Shown in pieces: positions 1-8,253 of a stretch of 64,000 bases of DNA. Below the pieces are notes generated by a model. That model was not told the DNA's origin, did no database searches, and worked only from the letters and a program-made list of their open reading frames with translations. The DNA is from Janthinobacterium sp. PC23-8 (GTDB lineage Bacteria; Pseudomonadota; Gammaproteobacteria; Burkholderiales; Burkholderiaceae_D), in assembly GCF_002250505.1 (NCBI RefSeq), contig NZ_NJGY01000001.1, forward strand, positions 2,039,616 to 2,103,615, in the 5' to 3' direction. Both the position numbers and the translations under genes were made by a program. Positions within the stretch are counted from its first letter, which is position 1. Every line of letters begins with the position of its first letter.

Positions 1-1076
1 TGCGCGCCGGCCGCTTGCGTGCCATCGGCGCTGAACGACAAACGGCCATCCGAGCCACCGCTGCTGAGCTCGCCAAGCAATTGCGGCGCGGCTGGCCCCG
101 TTTGCGCATCGAGTCTGACCAGCGCCAGTTGCGAGTCGATCAGGGCCGTGGCCAGCAGGCCCTGGCCGCGCCAGACGACGCCATTGAAGGTGCCGCGATA
201 GTCGGGCGTGAGGTTGCGCGGCGTGCCGCCGGCCAGCGGCACGGTATAAATATCGCCGCCAATCGAGCCGAAGTCGCTCATCAGGCCGCCAACGAACACC
301 ACCGTCTTGCCGTCCGGCGAGACCGACGGCAGGTTCAGCTGCATCGCCGGCGCGGCAATCACGCGCAGCGCGCCGCTGGCTGCATCCACATGGGTCAATT
401 TCGCCACCCACCAGTTGCTGTCGCCATTGCCCCGCGCGCTGGTGGCCACAAAACCGTTGCCATCGGGCGTCCAGTTGTATTCATAGACATAGGTGTCGGC
501 CGGGGACACCAGGCGCAGCTCGCCGCCGCCGGCAGCCACCACGGCGATGCGCTGGGCGTCATCCTCGCTGCCCACCTCGCCCACCTGGCGCGCGCCCGCT
601 TCGACGGCGCCGGCCAGCTTGCGCGCGCCGACGGTCGCCAGCAAGGCGACCTGCTGGCCATCGGGCGACCAGCGCGCCGTGCTGGCCACGCCCTTGAAAT
701 TGAGCAGTGCTTTGGATGCGGCCTGGCCCATGGTGGCCAGGAACAGGCTGGCCTTGCCGGCCTTGGCGTCGTAGCCGACAAAGGCCAGCTGCCGGCCATC
801 GGGCGACCAGCTGGGCTTGTCGTAGGAACACACGGCGCAAGGGTCGAACTGCTGCACCATGGCGCCGCTGGCGGCGTCGCGCACCACCAGCGCGCCATGC
901 GCACGCTTTGCCTGGCCACCCGTGTCGCTGGACTCGATGGCGACGATACGCTGGCCGTTGCCGGACAGGGCCACGGCGCGGTAATCGCGCAAGGCTTGCG
1001 GTGCGGCGGCGTGGGCGCAGGCGACAAACAGGGCAGTGGCGAACAGGCCGGCACTGGCGATTGCAGTTATTTTCAT
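1..1076 (-). CDS. Secreted S9-type peptidase / TolB-like beta-propeller protein, C-terminus cut by window edge
   Basis: The frame is open from an ATG at 1076 to the window edge (358 codons), so only the N-terminal part is present. Residues 1-23 form a signal peptide ending in ACAHA, suggesting export. The rest is a repeated WD40/PD40-like propeller with four clear blade motifs: SPDGRQLAF, SPDGQQVAL, TPDGNGFVA and SPDGKTVVF. Such propellers head dipeptidyl-peptidase/acylaminoacyl-peptidase (S9) enzymes and also occur alone in TolB-like proteins. The catalytic alpha/beta hydrolase half, if any, lies outside the window, so the peptidase assignment is inference from the family. The gene lies downstream of the APC permease and is separated from it by a terminator. 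Confidence 0.7.
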   Translation of the reverse strand, partial: MKITAIASAGLFATALFVACAHAAAPQALRDYRAVALSGNGQRIVAIESSDTGGQAKRAHGALVVRDAASGAMVQQFDPCAVCSYDKPSWSPDGRQLAFVGYDAKAGKASLFLATMGQAASKALLNFKGVASTARWSPDGQQVALLATVGARKLAGAVEAGARQVGEVGSEDDAQRIAVVAAGGGELRLVSPADTYVYEYNWTPDGNGFVATSARGNGDSNWWVAKLTHVDAASGALRVIAAPAMQLNLPSVSPDGKTVVFVGGLMSDFGSIGGDIYTVPLAGGTPRNLTPDYRGTFNGVVWRGQGLLATALIDSQLALVRLDAQTGPAAPQLLGELSSGGSDGRLSFSADGTQAAGA

Positions 1077-1097
1077 CAGTTAACTTCCAGTTTGAAA

Positions 1098-1130
1098 TGA
1101 AAAAAACCGCCAGCAAGCGCGGCGGTTTCG
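1098..1130 (-). terminator. Rho-independent terminator after the APC permease
   Basis: Inverted arms AAACCGCC (1104-1111) and GGCGGTTT (1121-1128). Read on the minus strand the hairpin is followed by a run of T residues (A tract 1100-1106 on the plus strand). It sits directly after the permease stop codon and before the peptidase gene. Confidence 0.8.
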
Positions 1131-1146
1131 GATGGTCATGTCCGGC

Positions 1147-2619
1147 TCAAGGAGCCTGCTTGCCCAGGTGTGAATGACGCATGCTGTACAGGAAATAGAT
1201 GGCGATGGTCACCGCCATCCATACACTGAAGACGACAAAAGTGGTGTGCGGCAAGTCGCGCATGATGTACAGGCAGGCGCACACGCTCAGGCCCGGAATC
1301 ACGTAGGGGCCGAACGGCACGCTGAAGCCTTCGATGCGGTTGGCGCCCTGCTTGTGGCGCAATACCGGCACGGCGATCGACACCACCATGAAAGCGGTCA
1401 GGGTGCCGATGCTGACCATGTCCCACAGATAGGTGGCGTCGATGGAGCCGGCGACGAGCGCCACCACCAGGCAGACGATCAGCGTATTGCTGACCGGCAC
1501 CAGGGTACGCGGATGGATCTTCTGGAACGATTTCGGAATCAGGCCGTCGCGGCTGATGGCGAACAAAATGCGCGTCTGGCCGTAAATCGTCACCAGCGTC
1601 ACGCTGAAGACGGAGATGACGGCGCCGGCCGACAGCACCAGCGCCGGCCAGGCGTGGCCGGTAACGTTTTGCAGGATCACCGCCAGGCCCGCTTCCTGGC
1701 CTTCGAACAGCCTGGCTTGCTGGGCGCCGAGGGCGGCGACGGCCACCAGCAGGTAGAACACGGTAACGATCAGCAAGGCACCCAAAATGCCGCGCGGCAC
1801 GTTGCGCGTGGGGTCTTTCACTTCGTCGCCGGCGGTCGCCACCGTATCGAGGCCAATGAATGAGAAAAACACCGTGCCGGCGGCGGCAGTCACGCCCGTC
1901 ATGCCGGCAAAGCCCTTGCTGTTGTCGGTATTGAAGAAGGGGAAGAAATTGTCGGCGTTAAAACCTGAAAACGCCACGACGATAAAAAACACCAGGATGG
2001 CCAGCTTGATCATCACCATGATGGCGTTCATCAGGGCCGATTCCTTGGCGCCGCGCAGCAACATGAAGCAGCACATGCAGATCAGAAAGATGGGCGGCAG
2101 ATTGATATGGCCGGCGTGAAACTCCATGCCGTTGGGCCCTGAAACGATCATGGGAGAGCGCAGCATTTCCGGGATATGCCAGCCAAACGCATTTTCCAGG
2201 AAGTTATTCAGGTAGGACGACCAGCCGATGGCCACCGCGCTGCCCGCCAGGCCATATTCGAGCAGCAGGCAGGCGGCCATGATAAAGGCCAGGAATTCGC
2301 CGACGGTGGCGTAGGCAAACGAGTAGGACGAGCCGGAGGCGGGAATGCGGAACGACAATTCCGCATAGCACAGAGCGGTGAGCCCGGCCGTGACGGCGGC
2401 GATCAGGAACGATAGGATGACGGACGGGCCGGCCTTGGGCACGGCTTCGACCATGGTAAAGAAGATGCCCGTGCCGATGGTGGCGCCGACGCCGATCATG
2501 GTCAGGGAAAACAGGCCGATGGAACGGCTCAAGCCGCTGCTGCTGAGGCCTGCACCAGACCCGCTCGTGGTATCGATCGGTTTGGTGCGGCAAAGTTTCT
2601 GGACCAGGGTTAGGCTCAC
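1147..2619 (-). CDS. APC-superfamily amino acid permease (cationic amino acid transporter type)
   Basis: Proton-coupled inner-membrane amino acid importer of about 490 residues with roughly 12-14 hydrophobic segments. The first membrane segment has the APC signature around IGVGATIGTGIFF, and AGDEVKDPTRNVPRGI is the conserved cytoplasmic loop. The N-terminal RTKPID is typical of the CAT/YfnA branch. I chose the GTG at 2619 because an AAAGGA ribosome site precedes it at good spacing and RTKPID then lies near the N-terminus; the frame stays open to 2697, with an ATG at 2646 as an alternative. The exact substrate cannot be read from sequence. Confidence 0.85.
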   Translation of the reverse strand: MSLTLVQKLCRTKPIDTTSGSGAGLSSSGLSRSIGLFSLTMIGVGATIGTGIFFTMVEAVPKAGPSVILSFLIAAVTAGLTALCYAELSFRIPASGSSYSFAYATVGEFLAFIMAACLLLEYGLAGSAVAIGWSSYLNNFLENAFGWHIPEMLRSPMIVSGPNGMEFHAGHINLPPIFLICMCCFMLLRGAKESALMNAIMVMIKLAILVFFIVVAFSGFNADNFFPFFNTDNSKGFAGMTGVTAAAGTVFFSFIGLDTVATAGDEVKDPTRNVPRGILGALLIVTVFYLLVAVAALGAQQARLFEGQEAGLAVILQNVTGHAWPALVLSAGAVISVFSVTLVTIYGQTRILFAISRDGLIPKSFQKIHPRTLVPVSNTLIVCLVVALVAGSIDATYLWDMVSIGTLTAFMVVSIAVPVLRHKQGANRIEGFSVPFGPYVIPGLSVCACLYIMRDLPHTTFVVFSVWMAVTIAIYFLYSMRHSHLGKQAP

Positions 2620-2722
2620 TAGCAATCCTTTTAGGAGGCGGGTCATGACGACGGAAACATGGCGCGATGGTTTGACCTGGCAAAAACCCGGAAACAATAC
2701 GGTCCATTTTCAAAACTAAGCG

Positions 2723-2751
2723 ATTATAGGGCTTTCACCGGCCCAGACCAG
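2723..2751 (-). promoter_or_regulatory. Candidate sigma-70 promoter of the APC permease
   Basis: Perfect -10 hexamer TATAAT on the minus strand (2723-2728), with a poor -35 (CTGGTC) 17 bp upstream. This would give a leader of about 100 nt before the GTG start. Confidence 0.4.
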
Positions 2752-2788
2752 CAGATCTTTGATGCAAGGAAACAACGTCGGCGGCAGT

Positions 2789-2822
2789 AAAAAGCGCGCC
2801 GCTGCAACTGCAGGGGCGCGCC
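2789..2822 (-). terminator. Rho-independent terminator after proY-like permease
   Basis: Arms GCGCGCC (2794-2800) and GGCGCGC (2815-2821) with an inner CTGCA/TGCAG stem. On the minus strand the hairpin is followed by TTTTT. It ends the ridA-proY unit. Confidence 0.85.
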
Positions 2823-2846
2823 AGGATACGGCGACAGGGGCTGGAT

Positions 2847-4280
2847 TTACTTCTTGCGCGGAAGATGCCCATCGGCCGGCGGCCAGCCCGCCTCATAGCC
2901 TTGCGGCACTTCTTCAGCGCCCTCTTTCGGCGCCAGGCCCAGCACGTAGTACAGCACTGTCAGCAGCAGCAGCCAGGCCGGGCCAATCACCAGCGCGATG
3001 CGGGTATCGGGAAAATACGCCATCAGGCCGATCACCAGCGCCAGGAAGGCGAGCGAAATCCACGAGCCGTACGGCGCGAACGGCATGCGGAACGCCAGGT
3101 TTTTGATTTCCAGCGGGCTCAGGGTCTGGCGAAACTTCAGTTGCGTCACCAAAATGATGCCCCAGGTCCAGATGGCGCCGAACGTCGAAATGGACGTGAC
3201 CCAGATAAATACTTTTTCCGGCACCAGGTAATTGAGCAGCACACCGATCAACAGCGCCAGCACCGACACCATGATGGCGCGGCGCGGCACGCCGCTGGCC
3301 GTGGTCTCGGCAAAGGCCTTCGGCGCCTGGCCTTGCAGCGCCAGGTTGTACAACATGCGGCCGGTGCTGAAGATGCCGCCATTGCAGGACGACAGCGCGG
3401 CCGTCAGCACCACGAAGTTGATGATGCCGGCGGCCGTCTTGATGCCCAGGCGCTCGAAGGTCATCACGAACGGGCTGCCGGTGGTGCCGATTTCGTTCCA
3501 CGGGTAGATCGACAGGATCACGAACAGCGCGCCGACATAAAAGATCAGGATGCGCCAGAACACGGAATTGATGGCGTCGGGTATCGATTTTTTCGGGTTC
3601 GCCGCTTCGCCTGCCGTCAGACCAATCATTTCCACGCCCAGGTAGGCAAACATCACCATCTGCAGCGACATCAGCACGCCCTGCGCGCCATTCGGGAAAA
3701 AGCCGCCATGGGTCCACAGATTGGCAATGCCGATCGCCACGCCATCGTTACCAAGGCCAAAGACGATCATGCCGGCGCCGCCGACGATCATCAAAATGAT
3801 GGTGACAACCTTGATCAGGGCAAACCAGAATTCGAATTCGCCATAGGCTTTCACGGCCAGCAGGTTGACGGCGCCCATGGAAGCCAAGGCCGCCAGCGCC
3901 CAGATCCAGCGCGGCACGTCGGGAAACCAGATGCCCATGTAGATGGCGACGGCGGTAATTTCCGCGACGCACGTAACCAGCCACAGAAACCAGTAATTCC
4001 AGCCCGTCAGATAGCCTTGCAAGGGTCCAAGATAATCCTGGGCGTAGCGGCTGAAGGAACCTGCGACGGGATTGTGCACCGCCATTTCACCGAGCGCGCG
4101 CATGATCAGGAAGATCACGGCGCCGCCGATAATATACGACAACATGATGCCGGGACCTGCCATCCTGATCGCATTGCCCGAACCCAGGAACAGCCCCACG
4201 CCAATCGCGGCGCCCAGGGCCATCAGGCGTATCTGCCGCTCACCGAGGCCACGGTGCAAGCCTTGCTCACTCGTTTTCAT
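2847..4280 (-). CDS. proY: Amino acid permease of the AAT family, ProY-like
   Basis: Inner-membrane amino acid:H+ symporter of 477 residues, the usual length for the AAT family, with about 12 membrane segments. The N-terminus LGERQIRLMALGAAIGVGLF is the AAT signature. Internal blocks such as MRALGEMAVHNP, SFSRYAQ, IYPWNEIGTTGSPFV and TAGEAANP closely resemble enteric ProY from memory. The start has a GGAGAC site. It is the second gene of a two-gene unit behind a RidA protein, a pairing that fits amino acid catabolism. Proline or histidine is a likely substrate but is inferred only from resemblance. Confidence 0.82.
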   Translation of the reverse strand: MKTSEQGLHRGLGERQIRLMALGAAIGVGLFLGSGNAIRMAGPGIMLSYIIGGAVIFLIMRALGEMAVHNPVAGSFSRYAQDYLGPLQGYLTGWNYWFLWLVTCVAEITAVAIYMGIWFPDVPRWIWALAALASMGAVNLLAVKAYGEFEFWFALIKVVTIILMIVGGAGMIVFGLGNDGVAIGIANLWTHGGFFPNGAQGVLMSLQMVMFAYLGVEMIGLTAGEAANPKKSIPDAINSVFWRILIFYVGALFVILSIYPWNEIGTTGSPFVMTFERLGIKTAAGIINFVVLTAALSSCNGGIFSTGRMLYNLALQGQAPKAFAETTASGVPRRAIMVSVLALLIGVLLNYLVPEKVFIWVTSISTFGAIWTWGIILVTQLKFRQTLSPLEIKNLAFRMPFAPYGSWISLAFLALVIGLMAYFPDTRIALVIGPAWLLLLTVLYYVLGLAPKEGAEEVPQGYEAGWPPADGHLPRKK

Positions 4281-4341
4281 TGCTTGTCTCCGTCTATTTT
4301 TATCATGCGCCGGCCGGCTTGCCTGCCGGCGCGGATCACGC

Positions 4342-4803
4342 TTATTCGGCCAGTTCGGCGATCAGCTCAATCTCCACGCAAGCGCCGAGAGGGATCTGCG
4401 CCACGCCAAAGGCGGAACGGGCATGCTTGCCGCTGTCGCCAAACACCTCGACGAACAGTTCCGAGGCACCATTGGTGACCAGATGCTGCTCGGTAAAGTC
4501 GGGCGTGGAATTGACCAGGCTCATCACCTTGACGATACGCTTGACCTTGTTCAGGTCGCCGCCGCAGGCGTCCTGCAAGGTGGCGATCAGCTCGATGGCG
4601 ATGCCGCGCGCGGCCAGCTTGCCCTCTTCGGTGCTGACATCCTTGCCCAGCTGGCCGACCCAGACCTTGCCGTCCTTCTTGGCCAGGTGTCCGGACAGGA
4701 ACACGGTATTACCGGTGCGCGCATGCATCACATAGGCGGCAGCAGGCACGGCAACGGTCGGCAATTCGATCTTGAGGGCGGTGAGTTTTTCGTAAAACGA
4801 CAT
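4342..4803 (-). CDS. RidA/YjgF/UK114 family protein
   Basis: A 153-residue member of the Rid superfamily; canonical RidA is about 128 residues, so this belongs to a longer subgroup. RidA proteins hydrolyse reactive enamine/imine intermediates of PLP enzymes to keto acids and ammonia. The C-terminal ARSAFGVAQIPLGACVEIEL block holds the usual R-x-G-V-P-like and EIE elements, with VAQIPLG replacing the classical motif. The ATG at 4803 is preceded by GGAGAAATAGC. It is the promoter-proximal gene of a unit with the ProY-like permease, 61 bp apart. Whether it is a true deaminase (RidA) or another Rid subgroup is open. Confidence 0.85.
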   Translation of the reverse strand: MSFYEKLTALKIELPTVAVPAAAYVMHARTGNTVFLSGHLAKKDGKVWVGQLGKDVSTEEGKLAARGIAIELIATLQDACGGDLNKVKRIVKVMSLVNSTPDFTEQHLVTNGASELFVEVFGDSGKHARSAFGVAQIPLGACVEIELIAELAE

Positions 4804-4945
4804 GCTATTTCTCCAATAAAACAAAGTGAACGAGGACCAGAGAGGCACATATGAAATATAACTGTGACAACAATTCCAGATTAAACCCCATCATAGGGGG
4901 GAATGCCCAGTTTAAGTTCACAAATAGGTGGGGTTATTCAGTGGA

Positions 4946-5608
4946 TTATACCGAGTGGACGTGCAAACGCAGACGCGGCTCGTCCAGCCGCAGTTGCTGC
5001 AGGAAGGCTTCGTCGTGCGACACCACCAGCAAGGCGCCCCGGTATTGCGCCAGCATCCGCTCCATCGCTTGCAGGCTGGCCAGGTCCAGGTGATTGTCGG
5101 GTTCATCGAGCAGCAGCAACTGCGGCGGCGTTTGCGCATACAGCTCGGCAGCCAGCGCCACCTTCATGCGCTCGCCACCGCTCAGGCTGGTTGCCGGTGT
5201 GTCGGGCAACAGATGACCAAGGCCGATCTCGTCCAGCGCTTGCTGCAGGCGGACGCCAGCATCCCAGTGCTCGCCCACCAGCGCATAGTCCGCTTCATCG
5301 ATGGAACCGAAGGCGATGCGATCGAGCGCGGCCAGCACGCTATCGGCACCAGCGAGCGACGCCACGGTAGGAAAGTGTGCAGGCGACAGTTCCTGCGCCA
5401 CGTACACCACGCTGCCAGTGCCGCGCACGGCGCCGCTGGTGGGCAGGGTTTCTCCGGCCAGCAGCCGCGCCAGCACGCTCTTGCCCACGCCATTGGCGCC
5501 GACCAGGCCGATGCGCTGCGGCGTGAAGGAAAACAGCAGTTGGTGAAACAGACTAGTGCCATCGGGCAGCACATAAGACAGACGATCGAGTTGCAGTAAT
5601 GCAGGCAT
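4946..5608 (-). CDS. ABC-F-like ATPase with a single nucleotide-binding domain
   Basis: A 220-residue ATPase with Walker A GANGVGKS (37-44), signature LSGGE (142-146), Walker B LLLLDEP (164-170) and SHDEAF (197-202). ABC-F proteins normally carry two such domains in about 530 residues and act on the ribosome. This one has one. Residues 1-146 read like the first ABC-F domain (LDRLSY near the start, a D...WD...R insert before LSGGE). Residues 158-220 (PPQLLLLDEPDNHLDL, GALLVVSHDEAFL, then an immediate end) read like the second. An internal deletion between homologous halves is the simplest explanation. Walker B carries D171 where T is usual (DEPTNH). AAGGAG precedes the ATG. No second domain follows downstream. 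Confidence 0.8.
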   Translation of the reverse strand: MPALLQLDRLSYVLPDGTSLFHQLLFSFTPQRIGLVGANGVGKSVLARLLAGETLPTSGAVRGTGSVVYVAQELSPAHFPTVASLAGADSVLAALDRIAFGSIDEADYALVGEHWDAGVRLQQALDEIGLGHLLPDTPATSLSGGERMKVALAAELYAQTPPQLLLLDEPDNHLDLASLQAMERMLAQYRGALLVVSHDEAFLQQLRLDEPRLRLHVHSV

Positions 5609-5637
5609 GCGGATACTCCTTGTACCAGGCTGGCGAA

Positions 5638-5697
5638 CCCGCTTGGGTAGCGGGATGGGCTGGGCCGTGCACAAGCACGGCAGTATCAATGGCGCAT
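5638..5697 (-). promoter_or_regulatory. Structured leader of the ABC-F-like gene: tiny ORF plus two hairpins
   Basis: On the minus strand, upstream of the ATG at 5608, there is a three-codon ORF (ATGCGCCATTGA, 5697-5686) with AGGA 8 nt before it. Next comes a perfect hairpin GCCGTGC-TTGT-GCACGGC (5681-5664), then CCCGCT-ACCCA-AGCGGG (5654-5638), followed by the AAGGAG of the gene. Leader peptides with alternative hairpins are known for antibiotic-responsive ABC-F genes; function here is inference. Confidence 0.35.
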
Positions 5698-5762
5698 GTC
5701 GAATGTCCTGGAAGAATGAGGAAAACAGCGTCCAGTGTAGCAGAGGACGCCGATGCGGTTTG

Positions 5763-6875
5763 TTAGCGCTGGCCCTGGGTGGTGTCGCCAAACAGGTTTT
5801 TATACTCACGCGGCTGCGAGCGCCAGTACTGCGGTGGGGCTTGGACCTGGGCGCCGAGCTGGGCCGCCGCATGCCATGGCCAGCGCGGATCGAACAGCAT
5901 GGCGCGCGCCAGCGCCACCATGTCGGACTGGCCGCTGGCGATAATGGTTTCGGCCTGCTGCGCCTCGGTGATCAGGCCAACGCTGATGGTCGGCATGCCG
6001 ACTTCCGCCTTGATGCGTTCGGCAAAACCCACCTGGTAGCCGGGACTGAGCGCAATCTGCTGCTGCGGCGACACGCCACCGCTCGACACGTGAATGAAGT
6101 CGGCGCCCAGGCGCTTGAGTTCATGGGCGAACTGCACGCTTTGCTCGATCTCCCAGCCGCCTTCGACCCAGTCGGTGGCGGAAATACGCATGCCCACCGC
6201 CATGCTGGCAGGCACGGCCGCGCGCACCGCCTCAACGACTTCGAGTGGAAAGCGCATGCGGTTTTCCAGGCTGCCGCCATAGGCATCCGTGCGCTGGTTG
6301 GCCAGCGGCGACAAGAACTGATGCAGCAAGTAGCCATGCGCGCCATGGACTTCGATACCTTCGATGCCCAGCGCATGGACCCGTTTGGCGGCGGCGACAA
6401 ATGCGCCCTTCACTTGCAGCAAACCTGCCTCATCGAGCGCGATGGGCACCGTTTCGCCCGGTGCATGGGCAAGCGCCGACGGCGCCACCGTCTGCCAGCC
6501 GCCTTCCGACAAGTGCACGCAGTTGCCGCCCTGCCACGGTGCGCGGCTCGACGCCTTGCGCCCCGCGTGGCCCAGCTGCACGATCAGCGGCATGGCCGAA
6601 TGCTGGCGGATCGCCTGCACCACCCTGGCCAGCGCTTGCTGGTTGGCATCCGACCACAGGCCCAGGTCGTCGGCCGAAATACGCCCTTCCGGCGAGACGG
6701 CCGTCGCTTCCGTCATCAGGACACCGGCGCCCGACAGTGCCAGATGGCCGAGGTGGATCATGTGCCAGTCGGTGGCATTGCCGTTCTCGGCAGAGTACTG
6801 GCACATGGGGGCGATGGCGATGCGGTTGACCAGGGACAAGGGCCCCAGCTGATAGGGCGTGAATAACTGGCTCAT
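5763..6875 (-). CDS. Old yellow enzyme family NADH:flavin oxidoreductase (YqjM/XenA type)
   Basis: FMN-dependent ene-reductase of 370 residues that uses NAD(P)H to reduce activated C=C bonds of enones, quinones or xenobiotics. The N-terminal NRIAIAPMCQYSAENG contains the active-site Cys (C25) typical of the thermophilic-like/YqjM class. HGAHGYLLHQFLSP is the OYE substrate/flavin segment, and GLITEAQQAE plus MLFDPRWPWHAA are the C-terminal phosphate-binding and terminal motifs. GGAGTC precedes the ATG. It lies upstream of the ABC-F-like gene in the same direction, with a 154-bp gap holding that gene's leader, so the two are probably not a tight operon. Confidence 0.9.
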   Translation of the reverse strand: MSQLFTPYQLGPLSLVNRIAIAPMCQYSAENGNATDWHMIHLGHLALSGAGVLMTEATAVSPEGRISADDLGLWSDANQQALARVVQAIRQHSAMPLIVQLGHAGRKASSRAPWQGGNCVHLSEGGWQTVAPSALAHAPGETVPIALDEAGLLQVKGAFVAAAKRVHALGIEGIEVHGAHGYLLHQFLSPLANQRTDAYGGSLENRMRFPLEVVEAVRAAVPASMAVGMRISATDWVEGGWEIEQSVQFAHELKRLGADFIHVSSGGVSPQQQIALSPGYQVGFAERIKAEVGMPTISVGLITEAQQAETIIASGQSDMVALARAMLFDPRWPWHAAAQLGAQVQAPPQYWRSQPREYKNLFGDTTQGQR

Positions 6876-7034
6876 GGATGACTCCGACTTGAAGGAGCAC
6901 TGATTTTACTGCGGCTAAAAAATTTCCGGATTACACCTGCTTACGTTTGATACAGCGCAACGTCTAGCTTGGTATCGCGCTCCCCGGTACTCTGGCTACA
7001 TCGTCAACCCAGACATGTTTTTCAGGAGACCAGC

Positions 7035-7604
7035 ATGAACAACGCGACCAACACCACCAACACCACCGCCCGTATCCATCCCTTGATGGCCGGTGCCGCC
7101 ATTTCCGCCACGGTACTGTGCCTGGTCGGTGCAGCATCGATTGCCGGTATCTTGCCCAACTCGCGCGCCACCAATGCGCCGGCCGTGCCGGCGGACCTGG
7201 CGGCCACTAACCTGGCAGCCCCGCTGGCGCCGCAAGCGCTGGCACCTGCAGCGCTTGCGGTCGCAGCGCCAGTGGCCGCACCCGTGGTGGCGCAAGCCGC
7301 GCCAGCGCCCGTCGTACATAAACGCGTGGTGCACCACGTGGCGCAAGCGCGCCCCGCCAGCCGCGACGACGACTACGCCTACCGCGACACTGCCTATCGT
7401 GAACCGGTACGCCAGCAGCAGCCTGCGCCGGCACCTGCCCAGCCCAACTATGTGGGTATCGGCACCGGCGCGGTCCTGGGCGGCCTGATCGGCAACCAGG
7501 TCGGTGGCGGCCGCGGCAAGGCGCTGGCGACGGTGGCTGGCGTGATCGGTGGCGGCTTCCTGGGCAATGCCGTGCAGAACCAGGTAGAGCAGCCACAACG
7601 CTAA
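7035..7604 (+). CDS. Glycine-zipper (2TM/17-kDa antigen type) membrane protein
   Basis: A 189-residue protein. Residues about 15-40 form a hydrophobic segment (signal anchor). The middle is an Ala/Pro-rich spacer followed by a basic, Tyr/Arg-rich stretch. Residues about 145-180 are a glycine zipper, GIGTGAVLGGLIGNQVGGG and GVIGGGFLGNAVQ, as in Rickettsia 17-kDa-antigen-like proteins. Such proteins sit in the envelope, but no specific function is known. CAGGAGACCAGC precedes the ATG. The gene ends directly against the convergent DUF1993 gene. Confidence 0.8.
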   Translation: MNNATNTTNTTARIHPLMAGAAISATVLCLVGAASIAGILPNSRATNAPAVPADLAATNLAAPLAPQALAPAALAVAAPVAAPVVAQAAPAPVVHKRVVHHVAQARPASRDDDYAYRDTAYREPVRQQQPAPAPAQPNYVGIGTGAVLGGLIGNQVGGGRGKALATVAGVIGGGFLGNAVQNQVEQPQR

Positions 7605-8114
7605 CTAGTCATACGGCCCGAGATAGTCGAGCTTGCCGATAGCCACGCCATTGTTGCGCAAGATGGCGTGGACCATCGAAACGTGAAAATAGAAATTCGG
7701 CAGGGCAAAGCCGAGCAGGTAATCATCGCCCTGGAAGCGCTTGCCCTCGTCGGTCCAGTTCAGCACCACTTCGCGCTGGGCGCTGCCGGCCATCTGGCCG
7801 GCGTTCACGCCGCCCACATAGGCGATCGTGTCGGCGATACGCTGCCGCAGTTGATCGAATGAGCTTTCATTGTCGTCGAAACGCGGCGCCGGTATCGTGC
7901 TCAGGCGCTCGACCGACATTTTCGCCGTATCGCTGACGCGCTGCACCTGCGCCGTCAGGTTCAGCATATCGGGCGCCAGCTGCGCGCCCAGTAAAATTTC
8001 CGGCACGATGCCGCCCTGCTCGACATGGGCCTGCGCTTTTTCCAGCAGGCTTGATACGACGCGCAAGCCGCGCACGAAGACGGGGATGGTGGCCCGGTAC
8101 ATGGATACGGACAT
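7605..8114 (-). CDS. DUF1993 domain-containing protein
   Basis: A 169-residue cytoplasmic protein matching the DUF1993 family by its opening (MSVSMYRATIPVFVRGL), the central FDQLRQRIADTIAYV helix and the LPNFYFHVSMVHAILRNNGV C-terminal block with two His. DUF1993 belongs to the DinB/YfiT-like four-helix metal-binding group; no reaction is assigned. Its stop codon abuts that of the glycine-zipper gene with no spacer. Confidence 0.88.
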   Translation of the reverse strand: MSVSMYRATIPVFVRGLRVVSSLLEKAQAHVEQGGIVPEILLGAQLAPDMLNLTAQVQRVSDTAKMSVERLSTIPAPRFDDNESSFDQLRQRIADTIAYVGGVNAGQMAGSAQREVVLNWTDEGKRFQGDDYLLGFALPNFYFHVSMVHAILRNNGVAIGKLDYLGPYD

Positions 8115-8212
8115 GGTTCACTCCTGAGTAGTTGCGATAAGCGAGTGTAGCCGAGGGCGGCAAAAGCCGTGCGTACGCTGCGCCACGATGCCGGGATAGC
8201 GCCAGGCAGGAA

Positions 8213-8232
8213 ACCGGCGCGCTGGCGCCGTT
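8213..8232 (-). terminator. Weak candidate terminator of the AST operon
   Basis: Short GC hairpin CGGCGC-CAGC-GCGCCG on the minus strand, followed only by GTTTCC. It is positioned 20-40 bp after the astE stop. The T tract is poor, so efficiency is doubtful. Confidence 0.35.
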
Positions 8233-8253
8233 GACGCTATGGTTGCTGGAAAA

